13,563 nucleotides of DNA from Thermoprotei archaeon (lineage in GTDB: Archaea > Thermoproteota > Thermoprotei_A > Sulfolobales > WANQ01): NCBI GenBank assembly GCA_027038805.1, contig JALWGO010000112.1, positions 1 to 13,563 of the forward strand, read 5' to 3'. Position numbers and translations under genes: made by a program. Within the stretch, counting starts at the first letter, position 1; every line of letters starts with the position of its first letter. Positions 4,780-13,479 of this stretch are shown here, piece by piece. The notes beneath the pieces were generated by a model. The model did not search any database. It was not told the DNA's origin and saw nothing but the letters and a program-made list of their open reading frames with translations.

Positions 4780-7700
4780 TTGTCTAGTTCATTAAATAAT
4801 AAAAATAACATTATCTCAGCGGAAGACCGCTGGATATTAATGGAGGCATATTTCAGAGAGAAGGGTCTTGTAAGACAGCATTTGGACTCATACAATGATT
4901 TTATAACACGAAGGCTTCAAGAGATAGTTAATGAAGTTGGAGTAGTTGAAACAAATATTCCAGGCCTTAAAGTAAAACTGGGTAAAATAAAAGTAGGAGA
5001 ACCATTAGTTAGAGAAGCAGATGGAAGCGAAAATCCAGTAACGCCATTGGAGTGTCGTTTAAGGAACTTAACCTATTCAGCACCTATATATATGACGTTA
5101 ATACAAGTCGAAAATGGAATAGAAAGAGAGCCCGTAGAGATACAGATAGGAGATATGCCCATTATGCTTAGATCGGTTAAAGATCCTCTCTCTAGGCTCT
5201 CGGAGGAGGAACTAGTTAAGCTAGGAGAAGACCCAAAGGACCCTGGAGGATATTTTATAGTGAACGGTTCTGAGAGAGTAATTGTTGCACAAGAAGATCT
5301 TGCCGTTAATAGAGTATTAGTCGATAAGGGTAAAACTGGTAGCGTAACCCATCAAGCAAAAGTGGTCTCAGCAGGAGCTGGTTATAGGGTTTCCATAATA
5401 TTGGAACGTCATAGAGACGGTTCACTTCATGTTGTTTTCCCCGCAGTTCCAGGTAAAATTCCATTCGTAATAATGATGAGGGCTCTTGGACTAGCAACGG
5501 ATAAAGAGATAACATATGCTGTATCTTTTGATCCTGAAATACAAAATGAGTTGTTACCTTCAATAGAACAAGCTCGTGGAATAGATACTATAGAAGATGC
5601 CATAGACTTTATAGGTAGTCGTGTAGCAGTAGGTCAGACAAGGGAAAATAGAATAAAAAGAGCCGAACAAATAATAGATAAATATTTCTTACCCCATATA
5701 GGAACAACGCCTGATGTTCGTCGTAAAAAGGCATATTATTTAGGACAAATGGCTTCTAAACTAATAGAATTAGTACTAGGAAGAAGGCAGCCCGATGATA
5801 AAGATCACTATGCAAATAAGCGCCTTAAATTAGCGGGAGAGCTGCTAGCATCGCTCTTTAGGGTAGCTTTTAGGACATTTGTAAAAGATTTAAAGTATCA
5901 GATTGAACGAGCAAAAGTCAAGAATAGAAGAATAAATATATCGACTTTAGTTAGACCAGATGTAATAAGTGAGCGGCTATATCATGCATTAGCTACTGGT
6001 AACTGGGTAGGTGGAAGAACTGGTGTTAGTCAATTACTTGATAGAACAAATTGGCTTTCGATGCTTAGTCATCTTCGGAGAGTTGTATCACCGCTAAGCA
6101 GATCACAACCTCATTTTGAGGCAAGAGAACTTCATCCAACACAATGGGGTAGAATGTGTCCCTTCGAAACACCAGAAGGACCGAATTGTGGGCTAGTTAA
6201 AAATCTAGCATTAATGTCATATGTATCCGTAGGTATAGATGAAAAAGAAGTTGAGAAGATCTTATATAAATTAGGTGTTATTCCACTTGATGTGATTTTC
6301 AAGTATATAGATGATATAATTATGGGGAACGCTCCACAAGAAATACTTAGAGCTATTCAAGGCTCAAAAGTCTTTCTAAACGGCCGTCTAATAGGATTTC
6401 ATGAAAATGGTGAGGATTTAGCTAAGAAGGTTAGAGTACTACGTCGTAGTGGCAAGATCCACCACGAGGTAAACATAGCCCATTATATAGACAAGTACAT
6501 TGACGAGGTGTACGTGAACTGTGATGCTGGAAGAATAAGAAGGCCGCTCTTTATAATCGAGAACGGTAAGCTTAAAGTAACTAAAGAAATAGTAGAAAAA
6601 GTACGCAATAGAGAGCTGAGTTTTGAAGACCTAGTTAGAATGGGTATAATAGAATACCTAGACGCAGAAGAAGAGGAGAATGCGTACATAGCACTTGATC
6701 CGGAAGATCTGGAAAAGGATCCATCTTATACGCATATGGAGATATGGACACCTGCTATCTTTGGAATAACAGCAACAACGATACCCTATGCTGAACATAA
6801 TCAATCACCAAGAAATACTTATCAAGCAGCAATGGCTAAACAAGCACTCGGGCTCTATGCAGCAAACTATCAGTTAAGGACAGATTCGCGCGGTCACTTA
6901 CTGCATTATCCACAAAAACCATTGGTTCAGACAAAACCCTTAGATATAATAGGGTACAATGCTAGACCCGCTGGGCAAAATATGATTGTAGCTATTTTAT
7001 CATTCACTGGATATAACATAGAGGACGCATTAATAATGAATAAGTCTGCAGTGGATAGAGGATTAGCTCGTTCATCTTTCTTTAGGTTGTATTCGACAGA
7101 GGAACGTAAGTATGCAGGAGGACAAGAAGATAGAATAGAAAAACCCAATCCTGGTGTAAGGGGATATAAAGGATTAGCATTGTATAGTAAGTTAAATGAG
7201 GATGGACTAATAGATCCAGAGGTAGAGGTAAGCGGAGGAGAAATACTTGTTGGTAAAACAAGTCCTCCACGTTTTACAGCAGAATATAAAGAATTTGGTT
7301 TAGCAGCATCAACTAGACGAGACACCTCAGTAGCTGTTAGACATGGAGAAAAAGGAGTAGTAGATATGGTCTTAATAACTGATACTATGGAGGGTAATAA
7401 ATTAGTGAAGGTGCGCGTACGTGATCTTAGAATACCCGAGATAGGAGATAAATTCGCCTCAAGACATGGTCAGAAAGGTGTAATAGGTCTACTAGTTCCT
7501 CAAGAGGATTTACCATTTACCGAAGATGGTGTTGTACCCGACTTAATAATAAATCCTCATGCGTTTCCCTCAAGAATGACTCTAGGTCAATTAATGGAGT
7601 CTATTGCAGGTAAATATGCAGCTCTTTCCGGTAAGACTGTTGACGCTACACCATTTTACAAAGAACCCTTAGAGAACATAAAGATACGCTTAATTAAATA

Positions 7701-8190
7701 TGGTTATCCTATGGATGGAACAGAAGCTATGTATGATGGAAGAACAGGTGAGCTATTAAAGTCACCCGTTTTTATAGGGGTGGTATATTATCAACGCCTT
7801 CATCACATGGTAGCTGATAAAATACATGCCAGAGCTAGGGGCCCAGTACAGATACTTACACGTCAGCCAACTGAGGGTAGGGCTCGTGAAGGTGGACTTA
7901 GGTTTGGTGAAATGGAACGAGACTGTCTTGTAGCTCACGGGGCATCTTTAGTATTAAAGGATAGATTGCTTGATCAGTCCGATAAAACAGTAATATATGT
8001 TTGCGAGTACTGCGGATTCATAGGATGGTATGATCGTAATAAAGGAAAATATATATGTCCTATACATAAAGATAAAGGTAAATTGTATCCTGTAACAGTA
8101 TCATATGCATTCAAACTACTACTCCAAGAACTTATGAGTATGTGTATAGCTCCTAGATTAATTCTAGGTAAGAAATGGGAAAGACTATGA
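4780..8190 (+). CDS. rpoB: DNA-directed RNA polymerase subunit B (unsplit)
   Basis: Second-largest polymerase subunit, forming one side of the active cleft. The 1136-residue chain is a single gene, as in crenarchaea (Sulfolobus about 1131), unlike the split B'/B'' of many euryarchaea. Landmarks are EAYFREKGLVRQHLDSYN near the start, DPGGYFIVNGSERVI, ATGNWVGGRTGVSQLLDR, RMCPFETPEGPNCGL, GYNIEDALIMN, the strongly conserved GDKFASRHGQKG at 889-900, and RQPTEGRAREGGLRFGEMER. A C-terminal zinc site has Cys1075, Cys1078, Cys1093 and His1096. The TTG start is supported by GGGGTGA (4763-4769) ten bases upstream and by N-terminal alignment with crenarchaeal homologues; the first internal ATG would cut 20 residues. 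No intein or frameshift is visible. Confidence 0.98.
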   Translation: MSSSLNNKNNIISAEDRWILMEAYFREKGLVRQHLDSYNDFITRRLQEIVNEVGVVETNIPGLKVKLGKIKVGEPLVREADGSENPVTPLECRLRNLTYSAPIYMTLIQVENGIEREPVEIQIGDMPIMLRSVKDPLSRLSEEELVKLGEDPKDPGGYFIVNGSERVIVAQEDLAVNRVLVDKGKTGSVTHQAKVVSAGAGYRVSIILERHRDGSLHVVFPAVPGKIPFVIMMRALGLATDKEITYAVSFDPEIQNELLPSIEQARGIDTIEDAIDFIGSRVAVGQTRENRIKRAEQIIDKYFLPHIGTTPDVRRKKAYYLGQMASKLIELVLGRRQPDDKDHYANKRLKLAGELLASLFRVAFRTFVKDLKYQIERAKVKNRRINISTLVRPDVISERLYHALATGNWVGGRTGVSQLLDRTNWLSMLSHLRRVVSPLSRSQPHFEARELHPTQWGRMCPFETPEGPNCGLVKNLALMSYVSVGIDEKEVEKILYKLGVIPLDVIFKYIDDIIMGNAPQEILRAIQGSKVFLNGRLIGFHENGEDLAKKVRVLRRSGKIHHEVNIAHYIDKYIDEVYVNCDAGRIRRPLFIIENGKLKVTKEIVEKVRNRELSFEDLVRMGIIEYLDAEEEENAYIALDPEDLEKDPSYTHMEIWTPAIFGITATTIPYAEHNQSPRNTYQAAMAKQALGLYAANYQLRTDSRGHLLHYPQKPLVQTKPLDIIGYNARPAGQNMIVAILSFTGYNIEDALIMNKSAVDRGLARSSFFRLYSTEERKYAGGQEDRIEKPNPGVRGYKGLALYSKLNEDGLIDPEVEVSGGEILVGKTSPPRFTAEYKEFGLAASTRRDTSVAVRHGEKGVVDMVLITDTMEGNKLVKVRVRDLRIPEIGDKFASRHGQKGVIGLLVPQEDLPFTEDGVVPDLIINPHAFPSRMTLGQLMESIAGKYAALSGKTVDATPFYKEPLENIKIRLIKYGYPMDGTEAMYDGRTGELLKSPVFIGVVYYQRLHHMVADKIHARARGPVQILTRQPTEGRAREGGLRFGEMERDCLVAHGASLVLKDRLLDQSDKTVIYVCEYCGFIGWYDRNKGKYICPIHKDKGKLYPVTVSYAFKLLLQELMSMCIAPRLILGKKWERL

Positions 8191-8208
8191 GGCTAAGGGT
8201 GATACAAT

Positions 8209-10854
8209 ATGGATGAAGAAAGGGTTATTAAGGCAATAAAGTTTGGTATATTATCACCCGACGAGATCCGTCAAATGGCTGTGACGCCGATAATAACGCC
8301 AGAAGCCTACGATGAGGATGGCCTACCAATAGAAGGAGGAGTAATGGATCCTCGCTTAGGTGTTATAGAACCCGGTCAACGCTGTCCAGTCTGTGGTAAT
8401 ACGCTTGCACAATGTCCGGGTCATTTCGGTAAAATTGAGTTAGCACGCCCCGTTATACATGTCGGATTCGTTAAACACATCTATGATCTATTACGAGCTA
8501 CTTGTAGATCTTGCGGTAGAGTTCTGATACCTCAAAGAGATGTTGAACGTTATCTAAACTTGTTGAGAAAACTTGAGAAACGATGGCCTATACTTGCACG
8601 ACAGCTTGAAGAGTACGTCAAAAAGAAAGCCATAAAAACAATGGAGTGTCCCCACTGTGGTACAAAACAATACAAAATACGTTTAGAGAAACCAACAACA
8701 TTTTATGAAGAACGTAAGGAGGGAATAGTAAAGTTAACTCCACTTGATGTAAGGGCTCGTCTAGAGAAAATACCGGATGATGATGCGCGTCTATTAGGTC
8801 TTGACCCACAAAATGCTAGACCTGAATGGATGGTATTAACAGTTCTACCAGTACCGCCAATATCGATACGTCCATCTATATTATTGGAAAGTGGTGTGAG
8901 AGCAGAAGATGATCTCACACATAAATTAGTTGATATTGTTAGAATAAATGAGCGTCTAAAAGAAAACTTGGAGATGGGGGCTCCTCACTTAGTAATTGAG
9001 GATATATGGGATCTATTGCAATATCATGTAACAACATATCTGGACAACGAAGCGCCAGGCATTCCTCCGGCAAAACATCGCTCTGGGAGACCTTTGAGAA
9101 CGTTAGCACAACGCTTGAAAGGTAAAGAGGGTAGATTTAGAGGTCATCTCTCTGGAAAACGTGTTGACTTCTCGGCTCGTACCGTGATAAGTCCTGATCC
9201 TAATATAAGTATAAATGAGGTGGGCGTTCCAATAGATATTGCAAAGACGCTTACAGTACCTGAACGAGTAACATCGTGGAATGTGGACGAACTAAGAAAA
9301 TATGTAATAAATGGGCCAAATAAATGGCCTGGTGCAAACTATGTTATTAGACCAGATGGACGTAGAATAGATTTAAGGTTTGTAAAGGATAGAAAAGCAT
9401 TAGCAGAGACCTTATCTCCTGGTTATATTGTTGAACGTCATTTAATAGATGGAGATATTGTATTATTTAATAGACAACCCTCCCTGCATCGAATGTCTAT
9501 AATGGGACATCTAGTAAGGGTGTTGCCTGGAAAAACCTTTAGATTAAATCTATTAGTATGTCCGCCTTATAATGCGGATTTCGATGGAGATGAAATGAAT
9601 TTACATGTACCACAAGGCGAAGAGGCTAGAGCTGAAGCGAGACTGTTAATGCTTGTACAAAAACACATTTTATCACCGAGGTATGGCGGACCAATTATAG
9701 GAGGACTCCAAGACTATATAAGTGGTGCATATTTACTAACAGCAAAATTCTCGTTATTGACTAGAAAGGAAGTTGTAGAATTACTGGCAACAACAGGATA
9801 TAAAGGTCCTCTTCCGGAACCAGCAATATTTTCACCAAAGGAGTATTGGACGGGTAAACAACTAGTTAGCTTATTCTTCCCAGAGGATTTCAACTATCAT
9901 GGTAAAACCAATATTAGTGTAGGAGAATTAAGATGCGATAATGAAGATTGTTTTACTGACTCGTATGTTGTAATAAAGAGAGGTATACTACTTGAAGGTG
10001 TGTTGGATAAGAAATCAATAGGAGCACAGCAGCCAGGAAGTATGCTTCATAGGCTCGTAAAGGAGTATGGAGAAGATTTTGCTAGGGAATTTCTTGATAA
10101 TGCATTCAAAATGTTTCTAAGATTTTCCGAAAAATACGGGTTCACAATGAGTTATGACGACGTAGTTATACCGGAGGAAGCAGAGAAAGAAATAGAAAAA
10201 GTATTGAAAGATGCTGAGAAGAAAGTAAGGGAACTAATAGATAAATATAATCGTGGAGAACTTGAACCGTTACCTGGAAAGACACTAGAAGAAACATTAG
10301 AGTTAAGAATAATAGAGGTCCTCTCAGAGGCCCGTGATAAATCAGGTGAGATAGCTTCACAGTATTTGAGTCCGTTAAACAATGCATTTATAATGGCTCT
10401 AACTGGCGCTCGTGGTAATATATTGAATTTGACTCAAATGTCAGCTGTTCTAGGGCAGCAATCTATTAGGGGAGAGCGTATAAAAAGAGGATACAAGGAC
10501 AGAACACTGCCCCACTTTAAGCCTGGCGATAAGGGACCTGCTGCACGAGGGTTTGTATATAGTAGTTTTAGAAGAGGTCTAAAGCCAACGGAATTGTTCT
10601 TCCATGCAGCTGGAGGTAGAGAGGGATTAGTAGATACAGCGGTGCGTACATCACAGAGTGGTTATATGCAGAGAAGATTAATAAATGCACTACAAGACCT
10701 AAGAGTAGAGTATGATGGAGTAGTTCGTTCGGCTTATGGTGGAATAGTGCAATTCATATATGGCGAGGACGGCGTTGATCCTATGAGGAGCGATCATGGG
10801 AAAGCAGTTGACGTAGATAGAATTATTGAGAGAGTGGTTGGATGGAGGTTGTAA
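8209..10854 (+). CDS. rpoA1: DNA-directed RNA polymerase subunit A' (Rpo1N)
   Basis: N-terminal two thirds of the largest polymerase subunit, carrying the catalytic magnesium site. The 881-residue length matches crenarchaeal A'. Zinc motifs are CPVCG/CPGH (Cys59, Cys62, Cys69, His72), then CRSCG (Cys99, Cys102) and CPHCG (Cys147, Cys150). The invariant NADFDGDEMN is at residues 455-464, so the metal ligands are Asp457, Asp459 and Asp461. The bridge-helix region, including RRGLKPTELFFHAAGGREG, is at about 790-810. The ATG is preceded by AAGGGTGA (8196-8203), a strong ribosome binding site. It lies 18 bp after rpoB and only two bases before rpoA2. The sequence looks fully functional. Confidence 0.98.
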   Translation: MDEERVIKAIKFGILSPDEIRQMAVTPIITPEAYDEDGLPIEGGVMDPRLGVIEPGQRCPVCGNTLAQCPGHFGKIELARPVIHVGFVKHIYDLLRATCRSCGRVLIPQRDVERYLNLLRKLEKRWPILARQLEEYVKKKAIKTMECPHCGTKQYKIRLEKPTTFYEERKEGIVKLTPLDVRARLEKIPDDDARLLGLDPQNARPEWMVLTVLPVPPISIRPSILLESGVRAEDDLTHKLVDIVRINERLKENLEMGAPHLVIEDIWDLLQYHVTTYLDNEAPGIPPAKHRSGRPLRTLAQRLKGKEGRFRGHLSGKRVDFSARTVISPDPNISINEVGVPIDIAKTLTVPERVTSWNVDELRKYVINGPNKWPGANYVIRPDGRRIDLRFVKDRKALAETLSPGYIVERHLIDGDIVLFNRQPSLHRMSIMGHLVRVLPGKTFRLNLLVCPPYNADFDGDEMNLHVPQGEEARAEARLLMLVQKHILSPRYGGPIIGGLQDYISGAYLLTAKFSLLTRKEVVELLATTGYKGPLPEPAIFSPKEYWTGKQLVSLFFPEDFNYHGKTNISVGELRCDNEDCFTDSYVVIKRGILLEGVLDKKSIGAQQPGSMLHRLVKEYGEDFAREFLDNAFKMFLRFSEKYGFTMSYDDVVIPEEAEKEIEKVLKDAEKKVRELIDKYNRGELEPLPGKTLEETLELRIIEVLSEARDKSGEIASQYLSPLNNAFIMALTGARGNILNLTQMSAVLGQQSIRGERIKRGYKDRTLPHFKPGDKGPAARGFVYSSFRRGLKPTELFFHAAGGREGLVDTAVRTSQSGYMQRRLINALQDLRVEYDGVVRSAYGGIVQFIYGEDGVDPMRSDHGKAVDVDRIIERVVGWRL

Positions 10855-10856
10855 AC

Positions 10857-12047
10857 ATGAATGTAGAAGATATGATTAATGAAAAAATAGAGAAATTGCG
10901 AGGAATTATTCCAGAAAGTATAATAGAAGAGTTACGTGAGAAGGTTAAAAAGATACCAGATCTAACGGTAGAGGAGCTAGATAAAATAACGGAATTATTG
11001 ATAAAAGAATACCATAATGCTTTAGTAGAACCAGGTGAGGCTGTTGGTACTGTAGCAGCCCAATCTATAGGTGAACCAAGTACTCAGATGACCCTAAGAA
11101 CATTTCATTATGCCGGTGTAAGAGAGTTTAATGTTACTCTCGGCTTACCAAGACTAATAGAGATAGTTGATGCAAGGAAAACTCCTTCGACTCCTATAAT
11201 GACTGTTTATTTAGATGAAGAACATAAATACGACGAGGAAAAAGCCAAAGAAGTTGCACGAAGAATAGAGGTTACAAGAATAGAAAATATTGCACGTAAT
11301 ATAGAGGCTGATTTATTTGAAAATGCTATAAGAATAGAATTAGATCCGGTAATGTTAAAAGATAAGGGAGTTACAGTAGATCAGGTTAGGAAAATAGTAG
11401 AGAAATTAAAACTTGGAGCCAGTAAAATAGAAATGATACAAGAAAATGATACCACTACCATAATAGTCAGATTTGCTGGTGAACCAGAGATAGCCAAGCT
11501 AAATAAAGCAAGAGAGAAAATAATGAATGCTAAAATAAAGGGTGTTAAAGGGATAAAGAGGGTAATTGTACAAAAACGTGAGAAAGAATATGTGTTACTA
11601 ACTGATGGGTCTAATCTCGCAGGAGTTTTAGGGATAAAGGGGGTTGACCCTACAAGAACGACAACTAATAGTATATATGAGATAGAGACCGTACTAGGAA
11701 TAGAGGCTGCAAGGGAGGCGATAATTAGAGAAATAAATGGAGTTCTACAAGAACAAGGTTTAGATGTTGATGTACGTCATATAATGCTTGTAGCAGATAT
11801 AATGACAGGAACTGGTAAAGTCCGTCAAGTTGGCAGACATGGTGTTACTGGTGAAAAAGAGAGTGTGCTAGCACGTGCAGCTTTTGAGGTAACAGTACGG
11901 CATCTTTATGATGCAGCAGCAAGAGGAGAATTAGATGAGTTAAAAGGAATAACCGAAAACGTTATAGTAGGTCAAATAATACCCGTAGGCACAGGCATGG
12001 TAGCATTACAAATGAAGTTAAGACCGACGGCAAAGGGTGAGAAATAG
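10857..12047 (+). CDS. rpoA2: DNA-directed RNA polymerase subunit A'' (Rpo1C)
   Basis: C-terminal third of the largest subunit, assembling with A' to complete the active centre. The family core EPGEAVGTVAAQSIGEPSTQ begins at residue 58. The trigger-loop segment MTLRTFHYAG follows, with Leu80 and His84 matching the nucleotide-sensing Leu/His pair of eukaryotic Pol II (1081/1085). Conserved C-terminal blocks such as DIMTGTGKVRQVGRHG are present. I start it at ATG 10857 (396 residues) because a perfect GGAGGT (10844-10849) sits seven bases upstream. An in-frame ATG at 10842 would place that site inside the gene and add five residues. The start is two bases after the rpoA1 stop; the end overlaps L30e by one base (TAGTG). 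Confidence 0.97.
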   Translation: MNVEDMINEKIEKLRGIIPESIIEELREKVKKIPDLTVEELDKITELLIKEYHNALVEPGEAVGTVAAQSIGEPSTQMTLRTFHYAGVREFNVTLGLPRLIEIVDARKTPSTPIMTVYLDEEHKYDEEKAKEVARRIEVTRIENIARNIEADLFENAIRIELDPVMLKDKGVTVDQVRKIVEKLKLGASKIEMIQENDTTTIIVRFAGEPEIAKLNKAREKIMNAKIKGVKGIKRVIVQKREKEYVLLTDGSNLAGVLGIKGVDPTRTTTNSIYEIETVLGIEAAREAIIREINGVLQEQGLDVDVRHIMLVADIMTGTGKVRQVGRHGVTGEKESVLARAAFEVTVRHLYDAAARGELDELKGITENVIVGQIIPVGTGMVALQMKLRPTAKGEK

Positions 12048-12373
12048 TGGTCATTGAAAGGTCAACGTTTGAAAACGAGCTACGTATTGCTATACGTACA
12101 GGTAAGGTGGTCTTAGGCTCGAATAACACAATAAAGCTAACAAAGCTCGGTAAAGCTAAATTAGTGGTCATAGCATCTAATGCTCCACCACATATTAAGA
12201 GGGATATAAAATATTATGCCAAACTATCAAATATACCAATATACGAATATGAGGGTACAAACCTTGAGCTTGGAGCCATATGTGGTAAGCCCTTCAGTGT
12301 TGCGTCTTTAGCAGTAATTGATCCAGGTGAATCCAACATACTACTATTGTTAAGAGAAGAAGAGGTGAAGTAG
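12047..12373 (+). CDS. rpl30e: Ribosomal protein L30e (eL30)
   Basis: A 108-residue member of the L7Ae/L30e RNA-binding superfamily, the usual gene after rpoA2 in archaea. Recognisable segments are FENELRIAIRTGKVVLGSN, KLTKLGKAKLVVIASNAPP and IYEYEGTNLELGAICGKPF, ending with AVIDPG. In the large ribosomal subunit it binds kink-turn-like rRNA. The GTG start shares one base with the rpoA2 stop and has AAGGGTGA just upstream (12033-12040). Its final codons contain GAGGTGA (12362-12368), positioned as the ribosome binding site of nusA, which begins almost immediately after. Confidence 0.96.
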   Translation: MVIERSTFENELRIAIRTGKVVLGSNNTIKLTKLGKAKLVVIASNAPPHIKRDIKYYAKLSNIPIYEYEGTNLELGAICGKPFSVASLAVIDPGESNILLLLREEEVK

Positions 12374-12374
12374 T

Positions 12375-12812
12375 TCGCCCGAGCGTATAAAATTAACACA
12401 GAAGGAAATAAAATACATATCATTATTTCAAGATGTAACTGGCGCCTCGGTTAGAGACTGTATAGTAGACGAAGATAATAATAGAATAATATTCCTAGTA
12501 AGGCCTGGCGAGGTAGGATTAGCAATTGGTCGAGGAGGCATAAATATAAAAAGATTAAGAAAACTATTGGAAAAAGACATAGAAGTTGTTGAATACGCTG
12601 AAAAATTAGAAGATTTAGTAGCTAATGCACTAATGCCAGCTAGAGTAAAAAGCGTCAAGCTAGTAAAAACAGCTAATGGTCGGAGAGTCGTTTATGTTAC
12701 GGTAGATCCTAAGGATAAGGGTATTGCAATAGGTAAGGGTGGGAGAAATGTTTCTAAAGCAAAGCTAATCTTGAAAAGATACTTTGATGTAGATTCAGTA
12801 GTGATAGTATAA
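12375..12812 (+). CDS. nusA: Archaeal NusA (two KH domains) with apparent non-canonical TCG start
   Basis: Short archaeal NusA-type RNA-binding protein of two KH domains, thought to act in transcription elongation or termination. The intact frame reads PERIKLTQKEIKYISLFQDVTG at its start, closely resembling crenarchaeal homologues beginning MPEIKLT. GxxG loops are GRGG (52-55) and GKGG (120-123). From 12375 it is 145 residues, the expected size. The oddity is that the codon before PERIKL is TCG, with no ATG, GTG or TTG between the upstream in-frame stop (12366-12368) and TTG 12567. That TTG would discard 64 residues, including the first GxxG. GAGGTGA (12362-12368) ends six bases before 12375, ideal spacing. 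TCG is one transition from TTG. The cause could be a sequencing error, a recent start-codon mutation or unusual initiation. Confidence 0.88.
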   Translation, partial: SPERIKLTQKEIKYISLFQDVTGASVRDCIVDEDNNRIIFLVRPGEVGLAIGRGGINIKRLRKLLEKDIEVVEYAEKLEDLVANALMPARVKSVKLVKTANGRRVVYVTVDPKDKGIAIGKGGRNVSKAKLILKRYFDVDSVVIV

Positions 12813-12820
12813 ACCATTAA

Positions 12821-12832
12821 TATTTATAAACC
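12821..12832 (+). promoter_or_regulatory. Candidate TATA box for rps12
   Basis: TATTTATAAACC lies in the 56-bp nusA-rps12 gap, the first sizeable gap since rpoB. Archaeal spacing would put transcription near 12852, giving a leader of about 15-20 nt with GAGGG before the ATG at 12869. It suggests the ribosomal genes can be transcribed separately from the polymerase genes. Pattern match only. Confidence 0.5.
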
Positions 12833-12868
12833 AATTATCATAATCGGGAGTTAGAGGGTTGCTAGAAA

Positions 12869-13312
12869 ATGACTGGTAAAAAAGCTCCTAACGGACTCTT
12901 TGCGGCTAGGAAGTTAAAGCGTAAGAGACTAAAGTTCAGATGGAGTCAAAGAGAGTTTAAGATAAGAATGCTCCAATTAAAGAAAAAATATGACCCACTA
13001 GAAGGAGCACCTATGGCTCGTGGAATAGTATTGGAAAAAGTTGGTGTTGAAGCACGTCAACCAAACTCTGCAGTTAGGAAATGTGTTAGAGTACAGCTAG
13101 TTAAGAATGGTAAGGTGGTTACGGCATTTGTTCCAGGTGATGGCGGCCTAAACTTCATAGATGAGCATGACGAGGTAATAATTGAAGGTATTGGTGGTCC
13201 TAGAGGGCGTTCTATGGGTGATATACCGGGTGTGCGTTATAAAGTTGTTATGGTAAACGGTGTATCACTAAAAGCATTAATTGAAGGTAAAAAGCAAAAA
13301 CCAGTAAGATAA
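12869..13312 (+). CDS. rps12: Ribosomal protein S12 (uS12)
   Basis: Small-subunit protein at the decoding centre, important for tRNA selection accuracy. The 147-residue length is typical for archaea. The N-terminal basic tail (KLKRKRLKFRWSQREFK) precedes the conserved core EKVGVEARQPNSAVRK, FVPGDGGLNFIDEHDEV and GDIPGVRYKVV. The PNSA loop contacts the decoding helix in all ribosomes. An in-frame stop at 12863-12865 makes ATG 12869 the only possible start. GAGGG (12854-12858) lies ten bases upstream. It follows nusA as in most archaeal polymerase clusters. Confidence 0.98.
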   Translation: MTGKKAPNGLFAARKLKRKRLKFRWSQREFKIRMLQLKKKYDPLEGAPMARGIVLEKVGVEARQPNSAVRKCVRVQLVKNGKVVTAFVPGDGGLNFIDEHDEVIIEGIGGPRGRSMGDIPGVRYKVVMVNGVSLKALIEGKKQKPVR

Positions 13313-13382
13313 TTACCATTGCTGTTTTGAAAATATTATAATACATAGTTCCAACTGCAAAATTATAAATAATAGTATGTAG

Positions 13383-13403
13383 TGGTTGACACCATTTTCT
13401 CTT
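13383..13403 (+). terminator. Possible weak terminator after rps12
   Basis: A small TGGT-TGAC-ACCA hairpin is followed directly by the pyrimidine run TTTTCTCTT, in the S12-S7 gap. Crenarchaeal transcripts often end at such T-rich tracts. The stem is only 4 bp, and termination about 70 bases after the S12 stop is not proven. Confidence 0.25.
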
Positions 13404-13415
13404 AATATTTGCCGC

Positions 13416-13429
13416 TTTAAATTTTATAA
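13416..13429 (+). promoter_or_regulatory. Candidate TATA region for rps7
   Basis: TTTAAATTTTATAA, about 50-65 bases before the S7 ATG, contains two overlapping TATA-like boxes. Predicted starts are near 13443-13452, leaving a leader that includes AGAGGA (13465-13470), nine bases before the ATG. With the 167-bp gap it suggests S7 has its own promoter. Another AT-rich block (13361-13374) is a weaker candidate. Confidence 0.45.
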
Positions 13430-13479
13430 GGGGAAATATTCTACATTCAAAGGGAATCTTTCATAGAGGATTCGCAAAG

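Noticed and set aside
10842..10856. rpoA2 start at ATG 10842
   Set aside because: The perfect GGAGGT at 10844-10849 would then be inside the gene. It is spaced correctly for ATG 10857, and the longer form would overlap rpoA1.
12567..12812. Short nusA starting at TTG 12567 (81 residues)
   Set aside because: It begins after the first KH GxxG loop. The upstream frame is unmistakably NusA and follows directly on L30e with a ribosome binding site.
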